A stretch of DNA of 64,000 nucleotides from assembly GCF_009683175.1 (NCBI RefSeq), contig NZ_WKKW01000001.1, positions 806,001 through 870,000 on the forward strand, given 5' to 3'. A model generated the notes under the pieces. It had not been told where the DNA came from. It saw nothing but the letters and a program-made list of their open reading frames with translations, and did not search any database. The DNA comes from Bifidobacterium asteroides. GTDB taxonomy: Bacteria > Actinomycetota > Actinomycetes > Actinomycetales > Bifidobacteriaceae. This document shows positions 26,266 through 34,447 of the stretch, piece after piece (the first letter of the stretch is position 1; each line of letters begins with the position of its first letter). The translations under genes and the position numbers were made by a program.

Positions 26266-27086
26266 TCGCTGGCCTTTCGCCGATCCTCGAACCTGCCGAT
26301 CCAGAGCAAGAGGGCCAGGCCCAAGGTCAGGGTGAGGACCAGACAGGGAACCAGATTATCCACAGCCGTCACGCCGATTGAGGCACGCAGGCCCTCCCCT
26401 CCCGGCATGGTCAAGGCCAGGGCCTGCTCGATCCCCAGGGAGCCGAACCTGGTAGGCCAGGTAAAGGGTATCCACCGGCTGATCCCGGGCGTGCTCGCGA
26501 CACCGGATAAAGTACGGCTGTACAGGCCGTTGAAGAGGCCACCAAGGGAACTGATGGATACCCCGGTGCCAAGGACACCAATGGCGATGGTCGCATTCCG
26601 GCCGAAGCTCAGGGCCAGGGCGATGGAGAAAAGGTAGAGGCAGAGGGAACCGCCTGCCATGCCCAGGGTGGCGAGCGCGACGGCCGAGATTGGTGCGCCC
26701 AGTCCGCCAGCCAGAGCCATGGGCAGGCAGAATGCCAGAGCCGCCAAGGCCAGGGCCAGCAGACCCAGAAGCCAGAGCACCAGGACCTTGGCTGCCAGAC
26801 CCAGACGGCGGCTGGGAATCCCCAGAAGGTTGGCCATGTCGCCGGCCTCACGCTCAGTCTCGATGTTTATGGCAACTACGATGGCAGCCATTAGGGGCAT
26901 GAAAGCGCCTAGGACCTGAAAGAAGGCATCGGTCTCCAACCCGGGATCATAGGGGGCTGCGGCGAAGTAGGCACCGCAGACGAGTCCGGCCGCCAACCCG
27001 CAGACGACATGGATGGCGATAAGCACAGATCCGTGCAATCTCACGACTTCCGAGGCCACGACCCGGCCGACTGTCATCCCAGCCAT
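26262..27086 (-). CDS. Lantibiotic-immunity ABC permease, MutG/NisG-like
   Basis: A 274-residue membrane protein with six predicted helices. It contains the INIETEREAGDMANLLGIPSRR loop after helix 2, a feature of the ABC-2 immunity permeases (LanE/LanG). It starts one base after the preceding permease stop, so LanF-, LanE- and LanG-like subunits form one operon. The complex would expel lantibiotic-type peptides from the membrane. The C-terminus ends in a basic cytoplasmic tail. The E/G distinction is from gene order and general resemblance, not a profile score. It is followed by the tandem-repeat array and the two-component genes. Confidence 0.8.
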   Translation of the reverse strand: MAGMTVGRVVASEVVRLHGSVLIAIHVVCGLAAGLVCGAYFAAAPYDPGLETDAFFQVLGAFMPLMAAIVVAINIETEREAGDMANLLGIPSRRLGLAAKVLVLWLLGLLALALAALAFCLPMALAGGLGAPISAVALATLGMAGGSLCLYLFSIALALSFGRNATIAIGVLGTGVSISSLGGLFNGLYSRTLSGVASTPGISRWIPFTWPTRFGSLGIEQALALTMPGGEGLRASIGVTAVDNLVPCLVLTLTLGLALLLWIGRFEDRRKASD

Positions 27087-27087
27087 G

Positions 27088-27924
27088 TCAGTTGGTCTCC
27101 TTCCGCGAGAACCAGATGCCCGTCAGGACGGACAGAAGCAGGAACCAGACCAGACCGGCCACCAAGGCCGTCAGGCTTTGCCCGCCGAAGACAGACAGCG
27201 CAGCCTTGATGGGGCTGTTGTCTTCAGTCTCCAGGGGCACACCATCAGGCATGACCTTCATGAAGGGCACCGGCAGGTTGATCATGGCGGCGGGTGGCAG
27301 GAAGGGCCATAGCCGTTGGTTTCCCCAGAAGATGATTGAGACCAGCAGGTCCACCATGTAAGGCAGGCCGAACCCGATCAGAACGCCGAACCGGGCGGTC
27401 AGGGCAAGTCCCGCCGGTATCATCCAGGAGCAGGCCAGAACCAGCATCAGAGCACTGACTACGAAGTCGACTACAGACGGTCCCCCGACCCCGGAAACGG
27501 CCACTATGAGTGCCGAAAGACCCAGAGCCAGCAGGGTTGCGATGCCGATCAGAAGCAGGCAGTAGACAATCTTGGCCCACCAGATCAGAGCGGGCGCGGC
27601 GGGCAGGGCCAGAGTGGTTCTCCACTGCTGTTTGCCGTCAATGTTGGCCACGGCGACGCTTATCAGGGCAGTCATGGCCGGAAGGAGCAGGACATACCAG
27701 TAGTTGATCCAGGAGGGCATCCAGACATGCAGTCTGAAGGCGAAGCAAGCCACGATGGCAATGAGCACCAGAGGGAAAGCCAAGGCCATCCGTCTGGGCG
27801 CGGCCGACCGACCCTTCATGATCTCCGCTGCCAGGATCCTGCCAAAGGGGATGCCGTTGCCCCTGGTTCCGAATTCTTCAGCCGTATCCTGCTGGATGAG
27901 TTCGTTGGCATTCCCGCTGCTCAT
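27088..27924 (-). CDS. Lantibiotic-immunity ABC permease, MutE/EpiE-like
   Basis: A 278-residue protein with about six helices after a hydrophilic 30-residue N-terminus. The segment NIDGKQQWRTTLALPAAPALIWWAK after helix 2 is characteristic of MutE/EpiE immunity permeases. Its ATG overlaps the ATPase stop (ATGA). It pairs with the MutG-like permease to form the channel of a three-component peptide exporter. Gene order (ATPase, permease, permease, regulator, kinase) is that of nisFEG-RK and cprABC-RK type loci. No precursor peptide or LanBC/LanM gene lies beside it, so it is more likely resistance to foreign lantibiotics than self-immunity. Confidence 0.82.
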   Translation of the reverse strand: MSSGNANELIQQDTAEEFGTRGNGIPFGRILAAEIMKGRSAAPRRMALAFPLVLIAIVACFAFRLHVWMPSWINYWYVLLLPAMTALISVAVANIDGKQQWRTTLALPAAPALIWWAKIVYCLLLIGIATLLALGLSALIVAVSGVGGPSVVDFVVSALMLVLACSWMIPAGLALTARFGVLIGFGLPYMVDLLVSIIFWGNQRLWPFLPPAAMINLPVPFMKVMPDGVPLETEDNSPIKAALSVFGGQSLTALVAGLVWFLLLSVLTGIWFSRKETN

Positions 27925-28616
27925 CGTGACCTCCTGAGCACGTCCATGAACAGCCCTTCCAGGTCCTCCCCAGCGTGCAGTTCATTCTCATAAGCCAGGC
28001 GACCGTCAGCGATGATGCCGATATGATCCGCCAGGATTGACACCTCGGAGAGGATATGGCTGGAGACGATCACGCTCATCCCCTGCTGCGGAAAGCTGCG
28101 GATCATCCCCCTCAGCTCCTCGATGCCCAGCGGATCCAACCCGTTGGTGGGCTCGTCCAGGATCAGCAGACGAGGTTTGGTCAGAATGGCGTTCGCTATC
28201 CCCAGGCGCTGCTTCATGCCCATGGAAAACTGTCCAGCCTTCTTGGAACCCGTATCGCTCAGCCCGGCAATGGAGAGCGCCTGGTCGATCCGCTCATCAG
28301 GCAGGCCGAAGAGGGTTGTGCGCACCTTGAGGTTCTGACGGGCCGTCAGGTTGGAGTAGACGGGCGGCTGCTCGATCAGGGCGCCGATGTCGTAAAGATC
28401 CCGGCGCGACCAGGGGTGCCCATTCAGAATCATGGATCCGCCAGTGGGGTGCAGCATGCCTGTGACCATCTTTAAGGTAGTGGATTTGCCAGCCCCATTT
28501 GGCCCCAAGAGCCCGTAGACTCCGCCCTCGGGGACATGCAGGGACACCTGGTCGACGGCCCGCTGTCCGTGGCCGAAAACCTTGGTCAGCCCCTCGGTCC
28601 GCAATATGTAACGCAT
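27921..28616 (-). CDS. Lantibiotic-immunity ABC ATPase, LanF/BcrA-like
   Basis: A 231-residue ATPase with Walker A GPNGAGKSTTLK, Q-loop in IGALIEQPPVYSNLTARQNL, signature FSMGMKQRLGIANAIL, Walker B RLLILDEPTNGLDP and switch His in SSHIL. The E in place of the first Q of the Q-loop region (ALIEQPP) and the FSMGMKQRLG signature are hallmarks of the BcrA/NisF group of peptide exporters. It is the first gene of the five-gene operon. The ATG at 28616 is preceded by AGGAG, which is buried in a hairpin. The ATGA junction couples it to the first permease gene. Confidence 0.92.
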   Translation of the reverse strand: MRYILRTEGLTKVFGHGQRAVDQVSLHVPEGGVYGLLGPNGAGKSTTLKMVTGMLHPTGGSMILNGHPWSRRDLYDIGALIEQPPVYSNLTARQNLKVRTTLFGLPDERIDQALSIAGLSDTGSKKAGQFSMGMKQRLGIANAILTKPRLLILDEPTNGLDPLGIEELRGMIRSFPQQGMSVIVSSHILSEVSILADHIGIIADGRLAYENELHAGEDLEGLFMDVLRRSR

Positions 28617-28620
28617 GGTC

Positions 28621-28651
28621 GGCTCCTATTCATTTCCGTGTGGCAGGAGCC
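28621..28651 (-). promoter_or_regulatory. Leader hairpin sequestering the ribosome binding site of the ABC operon
   Basis: Minus strand arms GGCTCCT and AGGAGCC (28651-28645 and 28627-28621) flank a 17-base loop. The downstream arm contains the AGGAG that serves the ATPase gene at 28616, so folding would hide the initiation region. Confidence 0.5.
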
Positions 28652-29044
28652 AGACTAAAGACCGAAAATAAAGAAAGATAAAGGAGCGAGCAGAGCCCTG
28701 TTGCAATCCTAGGAAGGCACTGTGAAGGGTGAAGGTCTGAGAGACCTGGAACAGTCAGAACCCTACGTCTGCCGAACCTTGACATCCGACAGGATCCGCG
28801 GCAAGCCGGCAGAGCAAGAGGCCAGCAAAGCAAGGGTTTTGCTAGATGGTTTCGACAAAGGCTATAAAGGTGCCGATCTGAGCCGACCCTCGTCTTTTCC
28901 TTGCCATCTCCTCGATTTCGCAGCGCGCTAATTAACACATGCGGCCAGGGAAATCAACTCTTTTCTTCCCATCGCGCCGATGCTACATCTGGTACCTGGC
29001 TCTGGTGCACCATGCCAATTCGACAGCACGATCAAAGGAACCAC
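28652..29044. other. Divergent intergenic region between peptide-immunity and siderophore operons
   Basis: About 390 bases that must contain both promoters. An isolated TTGACA occurs at 28780-28785 without a good -10 at standard spacing. I looked for a DtxR/IdeR-type iron box and found no convincing match. No gene is supported here. Confidence 0.5.
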
Positions 29045-30115
29045 ATGCACATTCGACCACTCCTTTCCCTCACCCGATTCAAGCGCGCTATCGCAGTAAT
29101 CCTGGTACTGGCAAGCGCCCTGTTCTTCCTGGGCGCCTGCGGATCGGACCCGCAGACAAACCCATCCAGCCAGTCAAAGGCCTCGGAAGGGCAAGGCTCC
29201 TTCCCCGTCAAGATCGATCATGTTTACGGCACCACCTCGATCCCTTCCAAGCCCAAGCGCATCGCCACCGTCGGATGGGCCACTCCCGACAACCTCATCG
29301 CCTTGGGGGTCGTGCCGGTCAGCATCCAGAAGAACTCCTTCGGCAAGACCGTGGATGGAGGGTATCTGCCCTGGACCAAGGATGCCCTGGATGAGATGCA
29401 TGTGGCCAAGGCGGATATGCCCAAGCTGCATGACGAATCGGACGGCATCGATGTCGAGGCCATCGCCGCGTCCAAGCCCGATCTGATCATCGGCCTGCTC
29501 TCCGGCATGACCAAGAAACAGTATGACACCTTGAGCAAGATCGCGCCGACAATCGCCTATCAAGAGGTTGCCTGGGGCGACCCCTGGCGCAAGGTCATCA
29601 CGTCCACGGCCAAGGCCATCGGAGAACCCGAAAAGGGCAAGCAGCTGATATCCGACCTGGAGGAGCGCATCTCAAAGGCCGGAGAGACCCAACCGGGCAT
29701 CAAGGGCAAGACCGCGGCAGTTATGTATTTCGATGCCTCCAAGCTCTCTAAGTTCAGCGTCTACACCACCTCCGACGCCCGGCCTCAGTTCCTGAACGAC
29801 CTCGGTATGGAGACTCCGGAGTCCATCAAGGAGGACTCCAAGAGCACCAAGAACTTCTACAAGGAGATCTCCTCCGAGCATGCCGACAGGTACAAGGATG
29901 TCGACATCATCGTTACCTACGGCACCCCGGACCTGCTTGAAGCGATGCGCAGGGACCCGCTCCTCTCCAAGATTCCCGCAGTTGAGCGCGGATCCGTCGT
30001 GGTCATCGACAGTGACGGCGAGATGGCCAATGCCCTTGACCCCTCGGCCCTGTCCGTCCAGAAGACGACCGACGCATACGCCCAACTTCTGGGCGAGGCT
30101 GCCGCCAAGGTCTGA
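29045..30115 (+). CDS. Iron-siderophore ABC transporter substrate-binding lipoprotein
   Basis: A 356-residue lipoprotein with signal peptide RFKRAIAVILVLASALFF and lipobox LGAC (Cys near residue 30), then a Ser/Gln-rich linker. The body is an FepB/FecB-type class III binding protein: PKRIATVGWATPDNLIALGV near the start of lobe one, DVEAIAASKPDLIIG, and a long connecting helix. It would be anchored on the outer membrane face and deliver ferric siderophores to the FecCD-type permeases encoded next. The start at 29045 follows AAGGAACC; longer in-frame starts would place the signal peptide internally. The operon continues with two permeases and an ATPase, and ends near a siderophore-interacting reductase. 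Confidence 0.92.
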   Translation: MHIRPLLSLTRFKRAIAVILVLASALFFLGACGSDPQTNPSSQSKASEGQGSFPVKIDHVYGTTSIPSKPKRIATVGWATPDNLIALGVVPVSIQKNSFGKTVDGGYLPWTKDALDEMHVAKADMPKLHDESDGIDVEAIAASKPDLIIGLLSGMTKKQYDTLSKIAPTIAYQEVAWGDPWRKVITSTAKAIGEPEKGKQLISDLEERISKAGETQPGIKGKTAAVMYFDASKLSKFSVYTTSDARPQFLNDLGMETPESIKEDSKSTKNFYKEISSEHADRYKDVDIIVTYGTPDLLEAMRRDPLLSKIPAVERGSVVVIDSDGEMANALDPSALSVQKTTDAYAQLLGEAAAKV

Positions 30116-30134
30116 TCAGGCCGCAGGTGAGGGG

Positions 30135-31184
30135 ATGAAAGAGGGGGAGGTGGCGCATATATGCGGTCGGCGAGCAACCATGCATCGCAATGGAAACGGA
30201 CCCATGGTCCTGTCCGGGCTGATTCTGGCGGTCTGCCTGGTCATGGTCTGCGCCCTGTCCCTGGTTTTCGGATCCCGTTCCGTCAGCCCTTCCGACATCC
30301 TCCACGCCCTGTCCGCCTCCTCGGATGACATCGCGGTCTCGGCCATCCGCCTGAGAATCCCTCGCACCGTCCTCGGCCTCCTGGTCGGTGCCGGGCTCGG
30401 GGTGGCCGGGACCCTGATGCAGGGCATATCACGCAATCCACTGGCGGACCCGTCGATTCTGGGTTTCAATACGGGGGCGGCCCTGGCGATCGTCTGCTCC
30501 ATAGCCTTCTTCTCCCTATCGACCCCGGCCCAGTATGTCTGGGTGGGACTGCTGGGCAGTGCGACGACCGCACTGGTCGTCTGGGCCATAGGCTCCCTGG
30601 GGCCATCCGGTCCATCTCCGCTACGGCTGACCCTGGCCGGTGTCGTGATCAGTTCGGTACTGGGGTCTCTTACCTCCGCCGTCCTTCTGCCGCGCGTCAA
30701 TGTCATCAGCTCTTATCGCTTCTGGCAGGTGGGCGGAATCTCCGGCGCCCGGTTCGACCTCATGATGCCGGTCCTGCCTCTTCTCACTCTTGGGTTGATA
30801 CTCGCCTTCTGCCTGACGCCCGGGATCAACGCCTTGACCCTGGGTGATCAGATGGCCGAAGGACTGGGTATGCACGTCGGACGTGTCCGCAGCCTGGCCT
30901 GGCTTGCGGCGATACTCCTCTGCGCCTCCTGTACGGCACTGGCGGGTCCGATTGGCTTCGTCGGGTTGGTGGTCCCCCATGTGGCACGACTGCTTATAGG
31001 ACCCGACTACAGGCGAATCATGGCTCTGAGCATCCTCATCGGCCCCCTTCTGGTGGTTGGCGCCGACGTGGTGGGCAGGATAATCACCCGTCCATCCGAT
31101 GTGGAGGTCGGCATCGTCACGGCACTGATTGGGGCTCCCGTATTCGTGATTCTGGCCGGGCGCAGAAGAACCGCGGAGGTATAG
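30135..31184 (+). CDS. Iron-siderophore ABC permease, FecCD family (first)
   Basis: A 349-residue permease with about nine to ten helices. The family segments are RIPRTVLGLLVGAGLGVAG near residue 60, GISRNPLADPSILGFNTGAAL, and GPIGFVGLVVPHVARLLIG with the coupling-helix GxxxP motif near the C-terminus. It forms a heterodimeric channel with the next gene product. The start codon is uncertain: the ATG at 30135 gives a hydrophilic 25-residue extension, while an ATG at 30180 would begin just before helix 1. It begins 19 bases after the binding-protein stop and ends 2 bases before the second permease. Confidence 0.92.
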   Translation: MKEGEVAHICGRRATMHRNGNGPMVLSGLILAVCLVMVCALSLVFGSRSVSPSDILHALSASSDDIAVSAIRLRIPRTVLGLLVGAGLGVAGTLMQGISRNPLADPSILGFNTGAALAIVCSIAFFSLSTPAQYVWVGLLGSATTALVVWAIGSLGPSGPSPLRLTLAGVVISSVLGSLTSAVLLPRVNVISSYRFWQVGGISGARFDLMMPVLPLLTLGLILAFCLTPGINALTLGDQMAEGLGMHVGRVRSLAWLAAILLCASCTALAGPIGFVGLVVPHVARLLIGPDYRRIMALSILIGPLLVVGADVVGRIITRPSDVEVGIVTALIGAPVFVILAGRRRTAEV

Positions 31185-31186
31185 GC

Positions 31187-32245
31187 ATGGATGCTTGCCT
31201 CCTTCATGATTCGCATAGACCCGATGCGATGACCGACCTGCAACGGATACGACGGACCCATACCGTTCGTTCACTGGCAGTCACCATCCTGCTTGTGGTA
31301 CTCCTGGTTGCTCTCGCGCTGTCCGACCTGGTTCTGGGACACCGCACATACTCCATGAGCGACCTGATTGGAGCACTTCTGGGGCAGGGAGACGAAGGGA
31401 CCAGGTTCGTGATTCTCCAACTGCGCATGCCCAGGGCACTGATCGGCTGCGCCGCCGGCATCGCATTCGGCATGGCCGGAATTGGTTTCCAGCACCTCCT
31501 GCGCAACATGATGGCCAGCCCGGATATCATCGGCATCACGGCAGGAGCCAACGCGGCCGCCATCTTCGGCATTGTCGTATTGGGCCTGTCGGGCATGCCC
31601 TTGGCCTGCCTGGCGGTCATGTGCGGTCTCCTGACAGCCCTCCTGGTCATGGCCCTGGCCTGGCGCGGTTCGTTCGATCCGACCAGGCTGATACTGATCG
31701 GAATCGGAGTGGCCGCAGGGTTCAATGCTCTGGGTTCCTGGCTGATGGTTCGCAGCAACCAATGGGACATCCAGGCAGCAACCCGATGGCTGACGGGCAG
31801 CCTGGCCGATGCCCAGTGGTCCGATCTACCCATACTGGCAACAACAACCCTGGTCGGCGCCATGCTCCTGCTGGCACTCGACAGGAATGTCAGCACACTG
31901 CAGCTGGGACCGGAGATGGCCGCCGGACTGGGAGTCAGGGTAAGCCGTGTCCAGTTCGAGGTGATTATCGTGGGTGTGCTGCTCCTGGCTGTCGCAACGG
32001 CGACCACCGGTCCCATCTCCTTTGTTTCATTCCTCTCCGGTCCCATCGCCGCAGTCCTGGTTGGTCGGGGAACATCGGCCCTTATCCAGTCGGGCCTGGT
32101 GGGAGGTTGCCTGGTTCTGGGGTCGGACATCGTCGCCCAACATCTGCCCACAACCCAGGTGCCGGTCGGCATCATCACCAGCATTGTGGGCGGACCCGTC
32201 CTCATCCTGATCATGGTCCTTATGACCCGCAGACAGGAGCTCTGA
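31187..32245 (+). CDS. Iron-siderophore ABC permease, FecCD family (second)
   Basis: A 352-residue permease, paralogous to its neighbour. LRMPRALIGCAAGIAFGMAG and LLRNMMASPDIIGITAGANAA correspond to the first-permease motifs, and GPISFVSFLSGPIAAVLVG is the coupling region. The second half of that motif deviates from the usual VGLxxPHxxR pattern (SFLSGPIAAVL). Such deviation is common in the FepG-like partner subunit. The ATG at 31187 follows GGAGG; an internal ATG at 31229 is possible. The following ATPase gene starts 5 bases after its stop. Confidence 0.92.
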   Translation: MDACLLHDSHRPDAMTDLQRIRRTHTVRSLAVTILLVVLLVALALSDLVLGHRTYSMSDLIGALLGQGDEGTRFVILQLRMPRALIGCAAGIAFGMAGIGFQHLLRNMMASPDIIGITAGANAAAIFGIVVLGLSGMPLACLAVMCGLLTALLVMALAWRGSFDPTRLILIGIGVAAGFNALGSWLMVRSNQWDIQAATRWLTGSLADAQWSDLPILATTTLVGAMLLLALDRNVSTLQLGPEMAAGLGVRVSRVQFEVIIVGVLLLAVATATTGPISFVSFLSGPIAAVLVGRGTSALIQSGLVGGCLVLGSDIVAQHLPTTQVPVGIITSIVGGPVLILIMVLMTRRQEL

Positions 32246-32250
32246 CCATC

Positions 32251-33132
32251 ATGACATCATCTCCGGCATACGACGCTTGGAGCAGCGCCCATAAGCTGAC
32301 TGCCTCGCACCTTCGCCTCACCTATGGCGGGCGTACGGTCATCGAGGACCTGAGTCTGGATATACCCCCACACACGATGGGGTCCATCATCGGACCCAAC
32401 GGGTGCGGAAAATCAACCTTCCTCAAGGCTATGGCCAGGATACTGAAACCAGCCTCGGGGACCGTCATGATGGACGGAGAGCCCATCACCAGCATGCCCA
32501 CCCGCAAGGTTGCAACGATTCTGGGGTTACTGCCGCAGAACCCGTCAGCACCCGCAGGCATCACCATCGCCGACCTGGTCGCTCGCGGTCGATACCCCCA
32601 CCACCACTTCGTCGAGCGGTGGACGACCAAGGACGAAAAGGCGGTGGAACGGGCCCTCGCCCTGACCGGACTGACCGATATGGCGGGGTGCCCAATCGAC
32701 CGCCTGTCCGGAGGCCAACGCCAGCGCGCCTGGATTGCCTTGACCCTCGCCCAGCAGACCGACATACTCCTTCTTGACGAACCGACCACTTATCTCGACA
32801 TCGCCTACCAGCTTGAGGTACTTGACCTGCTGAGCACCCTGAACAGGCAGGAGGGCGTCACGGTGGTCATGGTTCTCCACGACCTGAACATGGCCGCCAG
32901 ATACTCGGATTGGATTCTGGCCATCAAGGATGGCAGGAGGTTCGCCTTGGGCACCCCCGATGAGGTCATGACCGAGAACCTGGTCAGAGAGGTATTCGAC
33001 ATCGCATCCACCGTGGTGACCGATGGGACCACCGGCGCCCCCTTGATGACCCCGGCGCCCCTCCATAGTCTCGAAGCCCACTCTGGCGAGGCTTGTAATG
33101 CACACGTACACTGGGATGACTCGGCAGGATGA
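32251..33132 (+). CDS. Iron-siderophore ABC transporter ATPase, FepC-like
   Basis: A 293-residue ATPase with Walker A GPNGCGKSTFLK near residue 50, Q-loop in LGLLPQNPSAP, signature LSGGQRQRAWIALTLAQ, Walker B ILLLDEPTTYLDIAYQ and switch His in VLHDLNMAARYSD. The TTYLDIAYQ and HDLNMAARY motifs are diagnostic for the FepC/FhuC group of iron-chelate importers. The ATG at 32251 has CAGGAG upstream. It completes the binding-protein/permease/permease/ATPase transporter. The C-terminal tail extends about 30 residues past the usual fold and is His/Glu-containing. Confidence 0.94.
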   Translation: MTSSPAYDAWSSAHKLTASHLRLTYGGRTVIEDLSLDIPPHTMGSIIGPNGCGKSTFLKAMARILKPASGTVMMDGEPITSMPTRKVATILGLLPQNPSAPAGITIADLVARGRYPHHHFVERWTTKDEKAVERALALTGLTDMAGCPIDRLSGGQRQRAWIALTLAQQTDILLLDEPTTYLDIAYQLEVLDLLSTLNRQEGVTVVMVLHDLNMAARYSDWILAIKDGRRFALGTPDEVMTENLVREVFDIASTVVTDGTTGAPLMTPAPLHSLEAHSGEACNAHVHWDDSAG

Positions 33133-33317
33133 CACCAGATAGTCCAATGATGTAAAACCTCTCGTCCCGCTCCCCACATCGCTTACCCCAACGTTCCCAA
33201 CCCCGACCTCCCGAACCGCAAAACCTCAAACCACAAAGTCTCAAACCACCACAACCCGAGCGCCTACAGCCCGACACCACGGTCAACCCATGAACCCCAA
33301 CCGAAAGAGAGCCAGCC
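33133..33317. other. Guanine-poor C/A-rich spacer before the siderophore-interacting protein gene
   Basis: About 33185-33310 is composed largely of C and A, with short recurring CAAACC, CCACAA and TCAAACCAC elements. No hairpin terminator is apparent. It may act as an unstructured leader or a Rho-loading stretch. Confidence 0.4.
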
Positions 33318-34292
33318 ATGGAACAACAAGCCACCAGTCATCCTGTACCCTTGATTCCCTTCCGTGTCTCCGTAGCCAGAGCGGAAACGCTCTCGCCCCA
33401 CTTCAAGCGGATTGTCTTCCAGGGACCGGATCTGAGGGTTTTTGCAGACGCGGGCTACGATGAGCGAATCAAAATCCTCTTGCCCCTCCCCGACGGATCC
33501 GTGCCGCCCCCTTCCTTCTTCGAGGCGACCCCTGAAGATCCGCTTGCCTGGTACCAACAGTGGAGGACCCTGCCCGCAGAGAGCCGCAATCCTCTGCGCA
33601 CCTATACGGTTCGCAAGGTCAGACCCGAGAGCGAGCAAATAGATGTGGACTTCGTCATCCACGATCATGCCGGCCCGGCTGGAGCCTTCGCAGAGGCTGC
33701 CAGACCTGGCGACCAAGCCATCATCATCGGTCCCAACGCACAGGCCGGAGGACCAGTCGCAGGGATGGACTTTCACCCAGGTCAATCCAGACATCTTCTC
33801 CTAGTTGGCGATGAGACGGCAGTGCCAGCCATCGCCGCCATAATGGACAGCCTGATCCGAGACCACTGGCAGGGCGACGGGGTGGCAATGATCGAAGTCC
33901 CGACCGAAGAGGATCGTCTTCCGCTGCCCGAGCACGCAGGAATCCGCGTAATTTGGACGACCTGCGACGAATCCGGACATGGACATGCCCTTATCGAAGC
34001 CATGCGCAATCTCCTGGAGGACCTGCCAATCCATTCGTCTATATCGGCTACGGCCGCTCAATCTTCCAAGGAATTCACAGAGATCGATATCGACAAAGAG
34101 CTGCTCTGGGAGACTGCCGATGCCGCCCAGGCCGATGCCTCCATTCATGCCGACGACCTGTATGCCTGGATTGCCGGAGAGGCAGCCACTGTCCGCGAGC
34201 TAAGGCGCATGCTGGTCAGAGACCGGGGAATGGACCGGCGTAGCGTCTCTTTCATGGGATATTGGCGTCAGGGACGCAGCGAGATGTCCTGA
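33318..34292 (+). CDS. Siderophore-interacting protein (FAD-dependent ferric-siderophore reductase)
   Basis: A 324-residue soluble flavoprotein of the SIP/ViuB family. The FAD-binding domain covers about residues 12-150 and has RTYTVRKVR near 94 as the flavin-contacting motif; HDHAGPAGAFAEAARPGD follows. The NAD(P)H domain starts near 155 with HLLLVGDETAVPAIAAI, and the closing AWIAGEAATVRELRRMLV..VSFMGYWRQG segment is typical. It reduces Fe3+ in imported siderophores so that iron is released in the cytoplasm. It lies 185 bases behind the ferric-siderophore transporter on the same strand. The N-terminal Met is the only start near a GA-rich site. Together these genes provide uptake and reductive release but no siderophore biosynthesis. 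Confidence 0.93.
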   Translation: MEQQATSHPVPLIPFRVSVARAETLSPHFKRIVFQGPDLRVFADAGYDERIKILLPLPDGSVPPPSFFEATPEDPLAWYQQWRTLPAESRNPLRTYTVRKVRPESEQIDVDFVIHDHAGPAGAFAEAARPGDQAIIIGPNAQAGGPVAGMDFHPGQSRHLLLVGDETAVPAIAAIMDSLIRDHWQGDGVAMIEVPTEEDRLPLPEHAGIRVIWTTCDESGHGHALIEAMRNLLEDLPIHSSISATAAQSSKEFTEIDIDKELLWETADAAQADASIHADDLYAWIAGEAATVRELRRMLVRDRGMDRRSVSFMGYWRQGRSEMS

Positions 34293-34390
34293 CCAGCTAC
34301 GATGACGGGGTCGCTGTGGAGCAGCAGAAGCTTAATTCGCGATGTCACGAAAGGCCTGCCCGCAATTCCGCTCCGGCTTTTCATATCAAA

Positions 34391-34426
34391 AGAACCGGGC
34401 CAGGGGCAAACCCGGGACCCGGTTCT
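34391..34426. terminator. Bidirectional terminator between SIP and MFS genes
   Basis: Arms AGAACCGGG (34391-34399) and CCCGGTTCT (34418-34426), perfectly complementary. On the minus strand the stem is followed by TTTTGATATG, which fits Rho-independent termination of the MFS gene ending at 34448. It also faces the SIP gene. Confidence 0.75.
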
Positions 34427-34447
34427 CTCAATCAGCAGCTCGGAAGA

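Noticed and set aside
28652-29044. Iron box (DtxR/IdeR) upstream of the siderophore operon
   Set aside because: No segment matched the 19-base palindrome well enough to report.
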